The notes beneath the pieces were generated by a model. That model saw nothing but the letters and a program-made list of their open reading frames with translations, did no database searches and was not told the origin of the DNA. Both the position numbers and the translations under genes were made by a program. This document shows, piece after piece, positions 1-7,573 of a stretch of 64,000 nt of DNA (positions within the stretch are counted from its first letter, which is position 1; every line of letters starts with the position of its first letter). The stretch is from Lewinella sp. W8 (GTDB lineage: Bacteria > Bacteroidota > Bacteroidia > Chitinophagales > Saprospiraceae): assembly GCF_004375085.3 (NCBI RefSeq), contig NZ_SNAQ03000008.1, positions 1 to 64,000 of the forward strand. Direction: 5' to 3'.

Positions 1-271
1 ATAGAAGAGCTCAATGCTGTCTTGTCAAATTTATTGTCAGGGCCATTTCCACTTCAAGCCATTAGTAGAACTAATGCTATCCTATGATCTTGGCTTTGAA
101 CCTCGCCTACCATTGATGTCAAAGATCATCTCGCCGGCTCGCTCCTGAATGGTTCGCCGAAAGTCAAACCTTTCAGCGCGGCACCCAGGGCCGACTTTTA
201 TCTTCCAAAACCGGTTCCGAAAAACCAGTCTAAAAAGTCAATTTTTGATCGCCTTGCTTCCAAAGCGGCTG
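1..271 (-). other. probable rRNA operon leader (16S gene expected beyond the left edge)
   Basis: No convincing gene is present here. The minus strand downstream of three consensus promoters carries no good open frame and includes a boxA-like element at 113-133. In Bacteroidota, stacked promoters followed by a non-coding leader with a TTTGACA-type boxA usually precede a 16S rRNA gene. I infer that an rrn operon reading leftwards starts just outside the window. The 16S gene itself is not visible, so this is inference. A rightward open frame at 149-505 has low-complexity, unfamiliar composition and is not believed. Confidence 0.45.
113..133 (-). promoter_or_regulatory. boxA-like antitermination element
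   Basis: The minus strand reads GATCTTTGACATC. It resembles the boxA core (TGCTCTTTAACA in E. coli; TTCTTTGACAT-like versions precede 16S genes in Bacteroidota). It lies about 140 bases downstream of the nearest promoter. It supports the rRNA-leader reading of the left edge but is a short motif on its own. Confidence 0.4.
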
Positions 272-302
272 CAAAATTACAGCGACTATTTTTACTGTGC
301 AA
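272..302 (-). promoter_or_regulatory. promoter P1 of the leftward rRNA leader
   Basis: On the minus strand TTG (300-302), a 20-base spacer and TAATTTTG (272-279) match the Bacteroidota sigma consensus TTG-N19..21-TAnnTTTG exactly. It is the promoter nearest the presumed rRNA gene and points out of the window. Confidence 0.7.
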
Positions 303-375
303 GAACTGAAGAGATTTTTTTGAAAATTATTTTCAAAGCCATCCCCTCATCGCAACCCCGCTCATTTGCGGGCCG

Positions 376-407
376 CAAAGGTACCAACTTCATTTTCACT
401 CCAGCAA
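376..407 (-). promoter_or_regulatory. promoter P2 of the leftward rRNA leader
   Basis: The minus strand carries TTG (405-407), a 21-base spacer and TACCTTTG (376-383). It stands about 100 bases upstream of P1 and faces the same way. Confidence 0.7.
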
Positions 408-591
408 GCTTTTTGAAAAGATTTTTCCAAAAAGATTCGATCAGCAAAAAACGCTTCGTTGAAGCCGAGAATGGTGCTATCCGGTGGGCGTTCCCAAAGG
501 ACTAATCAACACTATTTCTCGTAAGTTGGTAATGAACTCCAACGCCTTGAAAAGGGTCGGAAAGGTGGACCGTTTGTCACGGGCCGGAATA

Positions 592-623
592 CAAAGATAA
601 GGGCATCAAGCAATACTACGCAA
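592..623 (-). promoter_or_regulatory. promoter P3 of the leftward rRNA leader
   Basis: The minus strand carries TTG (621-623), a 21-base spacer and TATCTTTG (592-599). It is the farthest of three same-direction promoters. Such stacking is usual for stable RNA operons and rare for ordinary genes. Confidence 0.62.
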
Positions 624-793
624 GGGGAAGCGGGCCGTAAAACAATATTTTTTTTAGCCCCAACCGAAAAGTTGGCCTTTTGGAACAACAGCCATTTTTT
701 CGTTGGCCCGCACTCCCCTACTCCACATTTTTTCGGGCGGTACCCACAAACTTTTTTTCCGGCGCATGGATTCCTGATCCAATCGGGTCACCG

Positions 794-824
794 AAAAAAA
801 CAGAGACCATATATATAAGGTCTC
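794..824 (-). terminator. stem-loop with T-run, reading left
   Basis: GAGACC (803-808) pairs with GGTCTC (819-824) around an AT loop. On the minus strand it is followed by seven T's (794-800). It may be a second terminator behind the glutamine synthetase gene, insulating the rRNA promoters. The remainder of 624-984 shows no gene. Confidence 0.5.
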
Positions 825-984
825 AAACCCAAGTCCACTAATGCCCGTTACCGGCCCCGGACGGCCCCCGGGCTACTCCCGGCATTCTACGCTCCGTCGC
901 CCACTTCAATCAATGGTGGTGCGGCTACAACTTTCGGTTACCGGGGAAAAACGACGGCACCATGGCCGCTGATCATTCTGGAGC

Positions 985-1022
985 CAAAAAGAAAAACCCG
1001 GACCACCTGACGGTGATCCGGG
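985..1022 (-). terminator. Rho-independent terminator of the glutamine synthetase gene
   Basis: An 11-bp stem with one G-U pair (997-1022, four-base loop) is followed on the minus strand by a T-rich run (985-996). It lies about 110 bases after the stop codon of the synthetase gene. Confidence 0.85.
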
Positions 1023-1134
1023 AAAATCCGCGCTCCTCCCGCAGGAGGAACCTGAGCTGATTTAACCTTCTTCAATTTCTTGTTGTACGGCCGTGGGCCA
1101 GAAGAAGATCAGCTCTACAGGAATTGGAAGAAGC

Positions 1135-2148
1135 CTAGGAAACGGGCTTCACGGTTTCTACGATACGGGCCGCAACCTTGTAGGGGTCTGCGGCACTGTT
1201 GGGACGACGGTCTTCGAGCCATCCTTTCCAGCCACGTTCAACGGTCGCCACGGGGATGCGGATCGAAGCGCCACGGTCAGAAATACCGAAGCTGAACTCG
1301 TCGATGCTCTGGGTCTCGTGCAGTCCCGTCAGGCGCAGGTGATTGTCGTGACCGTAAACGGCGATGTGCTCGGCGGTCAGCGGACGGAAAGCTTCACACA
1401 CCTTCTCGTAATCTTCTTTCTTACCGCTGTTGCGGAGGAAGGAGTTGGAGAAGTTGGCGTGCATACCGGAACCGTTCCAGTCACCCTTGACCGGCTTACA
1501 GTGGTACTCGATGGCGATGCCGTACTGTTCGGCGACCCGCTCGAGGAAGAAGCGGCCCAGCCAAATCTGGTCACCGGCTTCCTTGGCCCCCTTGGCGAAG
1601 GTCTGGAATTCCCACTGTCCGGGAGCCACCTCCGCGTTGATGCCTTCTACCGTAAGTCCGGCATCGAGACATACGTCCAGGTGCTCCTCAATGATTTCCC
1701 GACCGTAGGCGCGCTTGGCACCAACGGAGCAGTAGTAAGGTCCCTGGGGAGCGGGGTCGGAACCGTCGGCGGGGAAGCCGAGGGGACGATCCGTTTCGGG
1801 ATCCCAGAGGAAGTACTCCTGCTCGAAACCGAACCAGAAGTCCTGGTCCTCGTCCTGAATGGTGGCCCGGGCGTTGGTCGGGTGAGGAGTACCGTCGGCG
1901 TTGAGCACCTCGGTCAGCACCACGAAGCCATTCTTGCGCTGCGGATCGGGAACGATCATTACGGGCTTGAGCAGACAGTCGGAGGCACCACCGGAAGCCT
2001 GGTTGGTGGAAGAACCGTCGAAGGACCACATGGGGCAGTCTTCCAGCTTACCGCTGAAATCTTCCTCAATGCGGGTTTTACAACGGAGGGTTTGCATTGG
2101 CTCATTTCCGTCGAGCCAGACGTACTGTAGCTTATGTTTGGTAGCCAT
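1135..2148 (-). CDS. glnII: glutamine synthetase, type II (GSII)
   Basis: This enzyme joins ammonium to glutamate using ATP, in the cytoplasm. The 337 residues have the short length of GSII, not the ~470 of GSI or ~700 of GSIII. Visible GSII signatures are WSFDGSSTNQA near residue 45, the EQEYFL metal-binding segment near 110, a VAPGQWEFQ segment near 175, the NGSGMHAN-type ATP/glutamate motif near 228, and a late RIPV segment with arginines. The start is the ATG giving MATKHKLQY, with no alternative upstream. It is the last gene of a leftward run with an outer-membrane barrel, Amt and PII, so it assimilates the ammonium that Amt admits. A strong terminator follows. GSII is the eukaryote-like class and is patchy in Bacteroidota. 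Identification is secure. Confidence 0.95.
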   Translation of the reverse strand: MATKHKLQYVWLDGNEPMQTLRCKTRIEEDFSGKLEDCPMWSFDGSSTNQASGGASDCLLKPVMIVPDPQRKNGFVVLTEVLNADGTPHPTNARATIQDEDQDFWFGFEQEYFLWDPETDRPLGFPADGSDPAPQGPYYCSVGAKRAYGREIIEEHLDVCLDAGLTVEGINAEVAPGQWEFQTFAKGAKEAGDQIWLGRFFLERVAEQYGIAIEYHCKPVKGDWNGSGMHANFSNSFLRNSGKKEDYEKVCEAFRPLTAEHIAVYGHDNHLRLTGLHETQSIDEFSFGISDRGASIRIPVATVERGWKGWLEDRRPNSAADPYKVAARIVETVKPVS

Positions 2149-2230
2149 AGTTATGGTGATGGTTAAATCAGAAGGTTAAATAATAAGCTCTACAAGAGCT
2201 GTTTCGTAATTGCCTGGGCGAGTATCTGGC

Positions 2231-2342
2231 AACGGTCCCGAGTTCCGTATTGCTCGTCGGGATCACTGATTTTAAGAAAATGCAGCGACGTGTTTATGCG
2301 ACTAGCCTTTGGGCAACGGCGTGCAGGTGCCAGGTTAATGCG
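2231..2342 (+). repeat. dispersed intergenic repeat, copy 1
   Basis: Between the glutamine synthetase and the outer-membrane barrel gene. It holds the GTCGGGATC..TGATTT block (2256-2273), AAAATGCAGCGACG (2277-2290), and a second part with CAACGGCGTGCAGGTGCC (2314-2331). The same blocks recur at 9272, 17341, 17402, 25172, 36445, 41001 and 46526, always between genes. Confidence 0.65.
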
Positions 2343-2379
2343 TCAGGCAGTGTTTTTTTGGTACTAATCTGCGTTCAGA

Positions 2380-3519
2380 CTAGAAGGAGTACACGGCAGC
2401 AAGGATGAAGGCGGCTACGCTTTCGTCGCTGGCGCCGTAGGTGTCACCGTCGTAAGCGTTGAAGAAGTTATTGCTACCGGTGTCGAAGCGGAATTCGGGG
2501 ATGATGCGCAGGTCACCAACCGTGATGTTTCCGCTGGCCGTCAGACTAAGTACGTTGGGTTCATCAACCGTTACACCTTCGGGGGCGGTGAGGTTGAAGT
2601 ATTCCGCCCGCAGGCCGACATCAACGGTTTCGGAAGCACCGATCGTCGCGTAGAGCGCCGTACCGAAGAAACCTCCCTGTCCGTCTCCGTCGATGGAGGT
2701 GGAGTAGCTGCTGGCGTTCAGTCCCAGCATGAAGGATTCACTTACTTCCAGGGTGGCGGTAAGGTCCATCTGGAACTCATTGAGGTCATTCTCTCCGAGT
2801 TCGGCTTCCTTACCGGCCAGGACGTTGAAGTAGGCCGCCAGTCCGCCGGTTTCGGCACTCAGCTGGGCGCCGATGTGCTTACCGGAGACATCATCGATCT
2901 TACCGTCGGTATCATTGAAGATACCCACCATGGCACCAAAACCCTCGGCGATGGCGATATCCACCTTAGCGCCGGTGTGGTAGAAGGGACCGTTGCTGAA
3001 CAGGTAGCTGGTGCTGTAATTCACGTTTGCGGGAGCATCGATGACTTCGTATCCCACGAATGTACCAAAATTACCTAAAGTAAAGGTTACGGCATCGCTG
3101 GGAGAGTAAGTGACGTAGAGTTGCTGGACGGTAGCGGAGAAGTTTCCGATGCCACCGTTACCCACAACTGCCCGGGGGCCAAAACCGATTTGGCCCACAA
3201 AGCCCACTTTACCAAGGCTTTTTTCCGCCAGCAGGTTTACGTTACCGATGCCAAATGTGTTGGTGAATTCGGTAAAGCTGGTTCCAAAGGGCAGATAGAC
3301 GCCTTCAGCGCCCTCCATCTCGGTCAGGTTGCCCTGGTAGTAGGCATCCACGTAACCGGTCAGGCTGAAATCATCATCCTCTTCTTCCTCTTTATCCTCC
3401 GTGGCCTCCGTTTCGGGGTCTGCGGGGAGCAGCTCCCCGGCGGTAGAAGCATCCTGGGCAAAAAGTGACATGCTGGTCAGGAACATAAGTCCGATGGCTA
3501 GTTGAAAAAACTGTTTCAT
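2380..3519 (-). CDS. outer-membrane beta-barrel protein (porin-like) of the ammonium operon
   Basis: A 379-residue protein with a clear Sec signal peptide (first ~22 residues, ending in SLFAQ). An acidic linker rich in D and E (residues 23-50) follows, then alternating hydrophobic/polar strands through to a C-terminal aromatic (AAVYSF), as expected of an outer-membrane barrel. It resembles the Bacteroidota porin/BBP2-like barrels often annotated as putative OmpL-like proteins. It sits between amt and the glutamine synthetase gene, all in one direction, so it may let small nitrogen compounds cross the outer membrane. The substrate is an inference from position. The family name is less certain than the barrel itself. 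Confidence 0.75.
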   Translation of the reverse strand: MKQFFQLAIGLMFLTSMSLFAQDASTAGELLPADPETEATEDKEEEEDDDFSLTGYVDAYYQGNLTEMEGAEGVYLPFGTSFTEFTNTFGIGNVNLLAEKSLGKVGFVGQIGFGPRAVVGNGGIGNFSATVQQLYVTYSPSDAVTFTLGNFGTFVGYEVIDAPANVNYSTSYLFSNGPFYHTGAKVDIAIAEGFGAMVGIFNDTDGKIDDVSGKHIGAQLSAETGGLAAYFNVLAGKEAELGENDLNEFQMDLTATLEVSESFMLGLNASSYSTSIDGDGQGGFFGTALYATIGASETVDVGLRAEYFNLTAPEGVTVDEPNVLSLTASGNITVGDLRIIPEFRFDTGSNNFFNAYDGDTYGASDESVAAFILAAVYSF

Positions 3520-3720
3520 TAGGTGAGTTATTTAGCTCGTGAAGGAGTGATTGTTGACTACTCCCGACACGGGCCGACCACCCGGTAAGTTGGACAGTTG
3601 CAGCTGCGTACTTACCTTCGCATTCTGGCAAAAAATTCGCCAGAAAATTCCATAGCTGGTGCGGTCTTTGGCCGTATCGGTGCCCGTCGGCGTTGCAGCG
3701 TCGGCGGGTCTTTTATTTTG

Positions 3721-3757
3721 GGGAGCCGGCTCCCGGGGGGGCGGTTGGCCGGCTCCC
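3721..3757. other. GC-rich inverted repeat between amt and the barrel gene
   Basis: GGGAGCCGGC (3721-3730) is perfectly repeated in inverse at 3748-3757, starting 9 bases after the amt stop codon. There is no T-run on either side, so it may be an mRNA-processing or attenuation stem that lowers readthrough into the downstream genes. Confidence 0.45.
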
Positions 3758-3765
3758 GCATTCGT

Positions 3766-5031
3766 TTAGTTTTCGGCCGTGAGTTGGAACACGCCGTCTT
3801 CTTTGCTCAGGGTGTAGGCGTGCATATCGTGCTCGCCGATGTCCAGTCCCTTGATTTCTTCCATTTCGTCTACCCGGATGCCCATGATGGCTTTCAGGGT
3901 ACCCATGATGGCGAAGCTGGCCAGGAAGCTGAAGGCGCCGATGGACAGCGTACCAATCAGCTGGGTCAGGAAGCTGAATTCAGGGTTGGTGCCGAAAATT
4001 CCTACGGCCAGGGTACCCCAGATACCACATACACCGTGTACGGAGGTTGCTCCTACCGGGTCATCGATTTTCAGGTATTTGTCGAACATGACGATGCTCA
4101 GGGGGATGATGATACCGGCAATCAATCCGATCAGGATGGCGGAACCACCGGTCACGCTATCGGCGCCGGCCGTGATGCCAACCAGGCCACCCAGGATGCC
4201 GTTCAGGACCATGGAGAGATCGTAGGATTTGAACATGAAGTAGGCCGTGAAGAAGGCTGCGATACCACCAGCGGCCGCGGCCAGGCTCGTGGTCACGAAC
4301 ACCAGGGAAACACCGTTGGCGTCAGCGCTCAGGACGGAACCGCCGTTGAAGCCGTACCAACCGAACCACAGCAGGAATACACCGATGGCGGCCAGCGGCA
4401 TGCTGTGTCCGGGAATGGCCGTGATTTGTCCGTTTTCCTTGTACTTACCACGACGGGGGCCAAGAAGAATCACGGCCGCGAGGGCAGCAAAACCACCGGC
4501 GGCGTGCACGAGGGTAGAACCGGCAAAGTCATAGAAACCACGGTCGGCCAACCAGCCTCCGCCCCAGTGCCACATACCCGTAATGGGGTAGCTGATGGCC
4601 ACAAAAATGGCCGCGAAAATCAGGAAGGGAACCAGTTTGATGCGCTCGGCCACGGCTCCGGAAACGATGGTGGCACAGGTGGCGGCGAACATGCCCTGAA
4701 AAATGAAATCGGAGTAACCGGTGTAGGTAGATCCTTCTTCGGCGGCGGCGGCGTAGTCCGCCGTGGCACCTCCGGCCCAGTCAAAGACGCCCAGATCCCC
4801 GATGAAGTTGGCGATCATGCCGTCTCCGGAAGGGTACATGAGGTTGTAGCCGATGGCGTAGTAGGTCAGCAAACCAATGCTGATGATCATGGAGTTTTTA
4901 AAGAGGATGTTGACAACGTTCTTGCGCTGAACGAAGCCAGCCTCGAGGGCGGCAAAGCCCAGGTGCATAATGAAGACGAAACAGGTCGCCACCAAGATCC
5001 ACAGGTTGTTTACGGTAAACATTGCTTCCAT
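3766..5031 (-). CDS. amt: ammonium transporter Amt
   Basis: A 421-residue inner-membrane ammonium channel of the Amt/Mep/Rh family, with about eleven hydrophobic segments. Recognisable pieces are the N-terminal FIMHLGFAALEAGF helix, the RIKLVPFL loop, the GMWHWGGGWL and ALVHAAGG-like (STLVHAAGGFAAL) pore segments with the first pore histidine, the WFGWYGFNGGS segment, and HGVCGIWGTLAVG with the second histidine. The cytosolic tail ends in HDMHAYTLSKEDGVF. It lies downstream of the PII gene, and PII proteins plug such channels when nitrogen is plentiful. Unlike many Amt proteins it lacks a cleavable signal peptide. Confidence 0.96.
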   Translation of the reverse strand: MEAMFTVNNLWILVATCFVFIMHLGFAALEAGFVQRKNVVNILFKNSMIISIGLLTYYAIGYNLMYPSGDGMIANFIGDLGVFDWAGGATADYAAAAEEGSTYTGYSDFIFQGMFAATCATIVSGAVAERIKLVPFLIFAAIFVAISYPITGMWHWGGGWLADRGFYDFAGSTLVHAAGGFAALAAVILLGPRRGKYKENGQITAIPGHSMPLAAIGVFLLWFGWYGFNGGSVLSADANGVSLVFVTTSLAAAAGGIAAFFTAYFMFKSYDLSMVLNGILGGLVGITAGADSVTGGSAILIGLIAGIIIPLSIVMFDKYLKIDDPVGATSVHGVCGIWGTLAVGIFGTNPEFSFLTQLIGTLSIGAFSFLASFAIMGTLKAIMGIRVDEMEEIKGLDIGEHDMHAYTLSKEDGVFQLTAEN

Positions 5032-5080
5032 AGCAAGTGCAGTTTTTAGAAAGTTGATTAGTCGGAATGAGGTTAACGAA

Positions 5081-5127
5081 TCCCCCGAGGCGGCTCCACT
5101 TTTTTACAGCAAAGAGGAGCCGGGGGA
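5081..5127. other. stem-loop in the glnB-amt spacer
   Basis: CGGCTCC (5091-5097) pairs with GGAGCCG (5116-5122), with outer TCCCCC/GGGGGA pairing at 5081-5086 and 5122-5127. It lies in the 241-base spacer between the PII and amt genes. It could separate their expression or act as a leader structure for amt. No other feature is seen in the spacer. Confidence 0.4.
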
Positions 5128-5272
5128 AATGACTAAAATGGTATGGCTGGTTAGTACTAAGGAAGGTTGTCCGGAATCGGACGGCGCAGATAGTCTGAAC
5201 AGAAGTGCGCCTTTAGGGGGTAATGCGGTGGGGTGGTTAAATCCTCCGGAATGGTGAGTGTGAACGTAAATC

Positions 5273-5611
5273 TTAAATGGCGCTCTCGTCTTCTTCACCG
5301 GTGCGGATGCGGACGATACGATCGACGTCAAAAACGGTGATCTTCCCGTCGCCAACTTTTCCGGTACGGCCGGCAGAGGTAATGGCCGTAATGATGGAGT
5401 CTACCTTGTCGGCGGGAGCAAGAATGTCAAGCTGCAGGCGGGCGATGTAATCCGCGTCGTAAACACTGCCGCGGTAAGTAAGCTGTTCCCCGCGTTGCAG
5501 GCCAAAACCCTTAACCTCGGAGAGCGTAAAAAATCGCACGTCGATCTCTGCCAGCGCGTCCCGGATAGCCTCGAAGCGGGACAGGCGGATGATGGCTTCA
5601 ATCTTCTTCAT
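5273..5611 (-). CDS. glnB: PII nitrogen-regulatory protein
   Basis: A 112-residue cytoplasmic signal protein that senses 2-oxoglutarate, ATP and ADP and controls Amt and other nitrogen proteins. It opens with MKKIEAIIRLSRFEAIRDAL and has the PII core VKGFG..RG in front of the T-loop. The T-loop reads YRGSVYDADY and keeps a tyrosine at the position of the uridylylation site Tyr51. The B-loop segment is TSAGRTGKVGDGKITVFDV, followed by VRIRTGE. It is the first gene of the leftward run with amt, the barrel and the glutamine synthetase. Whether this tyrosine is modified cannot be told from sequence. GlnK would be an equally good name. Confidence 0.93.
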   Translation of the reverse strand: MKKIEAIIRLSRFEAIRDALAEIDVRFFTLSEVKGFGLQRGEQLTYRGSVYDADYIARLQLDILAPADKVDSIITAITSAGRTGKVGDGKITVFDVDRIVRIRTGEEDESAI

Positions 5612-5720
5612 AAGAAGTGTTTATATTTGTGTCCAGCGTGGTCAGCGACTGAAACAATTCAATAGGTAGTTAGAAAAAATGGCTATCTGGTTCGGGGTTA
5701 GCGAAAGTTATCCCGATCGC

Positions 5721-5732
5721 TTGTGATCACAA
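5721..5732. promoter_or_regulatory. palindromic operator candidate TTGTGATCACAA
   Basis: A perfect 12-base palindrome in the divergent spacer between the PII gene and the rightward helical-repeat gene. It contains TGTGA and TCACA, the half-sites of CRP/FNR-type regulators, but without the usual six-base gap. It could serve either gene. No consensus promoter was found in the spacer. Confidence 0.35.
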
Positions 5733-5851
5733 ATCTGCAACGGGATTAACCACCCCAGGGAATTATTTACGCTTCCAATTTGTCAACTTCAACTACGCCC
5801 CTGCCAAAATAACCAGCTGATCTTCAAGACAATAAATTATCCAGCTGTACT

Positions 5852-7384
5852 ATGCCAACGGCCATAAAACACCAACTGTGGCGTTTGATCAAATCTCTAA
5901 ATAAGGCCGAGAAACGCAACTTCAAGCTTTATGCCACGCGGGCGGGCTCCACCGTTGACAGCAAATTCATCCAGCTCTTCAACGTACTGGACCGACTACC
6001 AGAACCCAACGACGCCCAGGCGCGGAAGAAGATGGGCATGACTGCCGGTCAGTACAGCAACCTGAAGCGCCACCTCTACCAACAACTCCTCACCAGCCTC
6101 CGGCTCATCTTCATCAACAAGGAGATCGACATCGAGCTTCGGGAACAGCTTGACTTCACCCGGATCCTCTACGGAAAAGGACACTATCTGGATGCCCTGC
6201 GCACCCTGGAACGGGCCAAGGCAAAGGCCGTGGAACATAACCAGGACCTCCTCCACCTGGAAATTCTCGAATTTCAGAAATTGATTGAGGCCCGCCACAT
6301 CACGCTATCCCGGCAGATTCACAACAAAATGGACCTGCTGCTCAACGAATCAGCGGAAAGAAGTTACAGCGTACTGAACACCAGTGAACTCTTTAACCTG
6401 AACATCCAGATTCATGGCCGCTACATCGAAAACGGGCACAGCCGGAGTCCGGAGGAAGCCGCAGAAAACGAAGAGTTCTGGAAACAGATTCAGACGCGGA
6501 GAGTAGATCGGGAAACCATCACCAGCACCTTCCATCAGAAGATCAACCGCTTCCAGGCGGCCATGTGGTACCACTACATCCAGCTTAACTTCACCGACGG
6601 GCTGGAGGCTTCCCTTAATGCCTACACGCTGTTCAAGCTGAGTCCACAAATGGTCGTCAAGGATCCCGATTTATACCTGCGCTGCCTCTACTACGTGGTG
6701 GTGTTCTCTTTCCTCGACGACCGGGCGGACCTAGTGAGAAAATTCACCGGCCGCCTGGAGGACTTCCTGGCCAATGAGGACATCCTGCTGAACGAAAACT
6801 CCCAGTTCATCGGCAGGATCTACCGGGAGTTGGCCCGGTATAATCTGTACTTCATCACGGACAACGTGGATCGGGCACGGGCCCTGAGTATTGGTCTGCA
6901 GAACGACTATCTGGAAAGGACGTTCGTGCCCAATGATCACCGGTGGGGGCTTTTCCTCTACAAAGCAGCCATCGCCGCTTTCCTGGACAAGGACTACGGT
7001 GGTGCGCTGGACAACCTCAACGACATCATCAACATGAAGGGTGGCACGCTGCGGGAAGATCTGTTGATCAACGCCAGACTACTCCATGTGCTGTGCAACT
7101 TCGAACTGGGGCACCATTCCCTGGTCGACTACCACCTGACAAATCTGAGCCGCTTGCTGCGGCGCAGCCGGGAGTCCGCAGAAGTGCATCGGATCGCGGT
7201 GACGGGGCTGCGCCGGTTACTGCGAACGCCCCCTGCGGAAACCGCCCAGGTGTACGAAAGCCTCGACGAAGCCTTTTCGGCGGTGGCCGACCATCCCTTC
7301 GAGCGAAAAGCACTTAAATATCTGAACCTAATCCAGTGGACCCGTATTCACCTTCCGGAAACTGCGCCGTCAGCCGGGTCCTGA
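5852..7384 (+). CDS. hypothetical helical-repeat protein (TPR-like)
   Basis: A 510-residue protein without signal peptide or membrane segments. It is mostly amphipathic helix and begins MPTAIKHQLWRLIKSLNKAEKRNFKLY, an opening I know only from uncharacterised Bacteroidota proteins. The middle (about 150-450) shows tetratricopeptide-like helical pairs such as the YLDALRTLERAKAKAVEHNQ stretch. It is transcribed divergently from the PII operon across a 240-base spacer. A cytoplasmic scaffold or regulatory role is likely from the fold type only. No catalytic motif is seen. Confidence 0.8.
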   Translation: MPTAIKHQLWRLIKSLNKAEKRNFKLYATRAGSTVDSKFIQLFNVLDRLPEPNDAQARKKMGMTAGQYSNLKRHLYQQLLTSLRLIFINKEIDIELREQLDFTRILYGKGHYLDALRTLERAKAKAVEHNQDLLHLEILEFQKLIEARHITLSRQIHNKMDLLLNESAERSYSVLNTSELFNLNIQIHGRYIENGHSRSPEEAAENEEFWKQIQTRRVDRETITSTFHQKINRFQAAMWYHYIQLNFTDGLEASLNAYTLFKLSPQMVVKDPDLYLRCLYYVVVFSFLDDRADLVRKFTGRLEDFLANEDILLNENSQFIGRIYRELARYNLYFITDNVDRARALSIGLQNDYLERTFVPNDHRWGLFLYKAAIAAFLDKDYGGALDNLNDIINMKGGTLREDLLINARLLHVLCNFELGHHSLVDYHLTNLSRLLRRSRESAEVHRIAVTGLRRLLRTPPAETAQVYESLDEAFSAVADHPFERKALKYLNLIQWTRIHLPETAPSAGS

Positions 7385-7508
7385 CCTGATCTAGTGAAAT
7401 ACAACGGACTTTGCCAGCCCCCCGACAGCAGGGGGGATTGGGAAAGTCGGCTACGACCAGGATAACTACATTGTTGATGCTTTTCCCCAATTATAGAATA
7501 ATAAAAAA

Positions 7509-7531
7509 GGATTGCTCCCCGCGAGCAACCC
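7509..7531. terminator. stem-loop after the helical-repeat gene
   Basis: GGaTTGCTC pairs with GAGCAAcCC (7509-7531). An A/T-rich tract flanks the left side, so on the minus strand it would end in a T-run, while to the right only CTTTCC follows. It may work as a weak terminator for the gene ending at 7384 or as a leader structure of the next gene, which starts 43 bases later. Confidence 0.45.
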
Positions 7532-7573
7532 TTTCCGTATTGCTCCATCAACTCACTATACAATACCTCGCGA

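Noticed and set aside
149-505. Rightward 118-codon frame at the left edge
   Set aside because: Its content is unfamiliar, it lies over three leftward promoters, and the region reads better as a non-coding rRNA leader.
1093-2130. Long rightward frame opposite the glutamine synthetase gene
   Set aside because: It is the antisense shadow of a secure gene. Similar long shadows lie opposite amt (3598-5049), glutamate dehydrogenase (14695-15918), cystathionine beta-synthase (39572-41086) and the DUF4230 gene (55019-56098).
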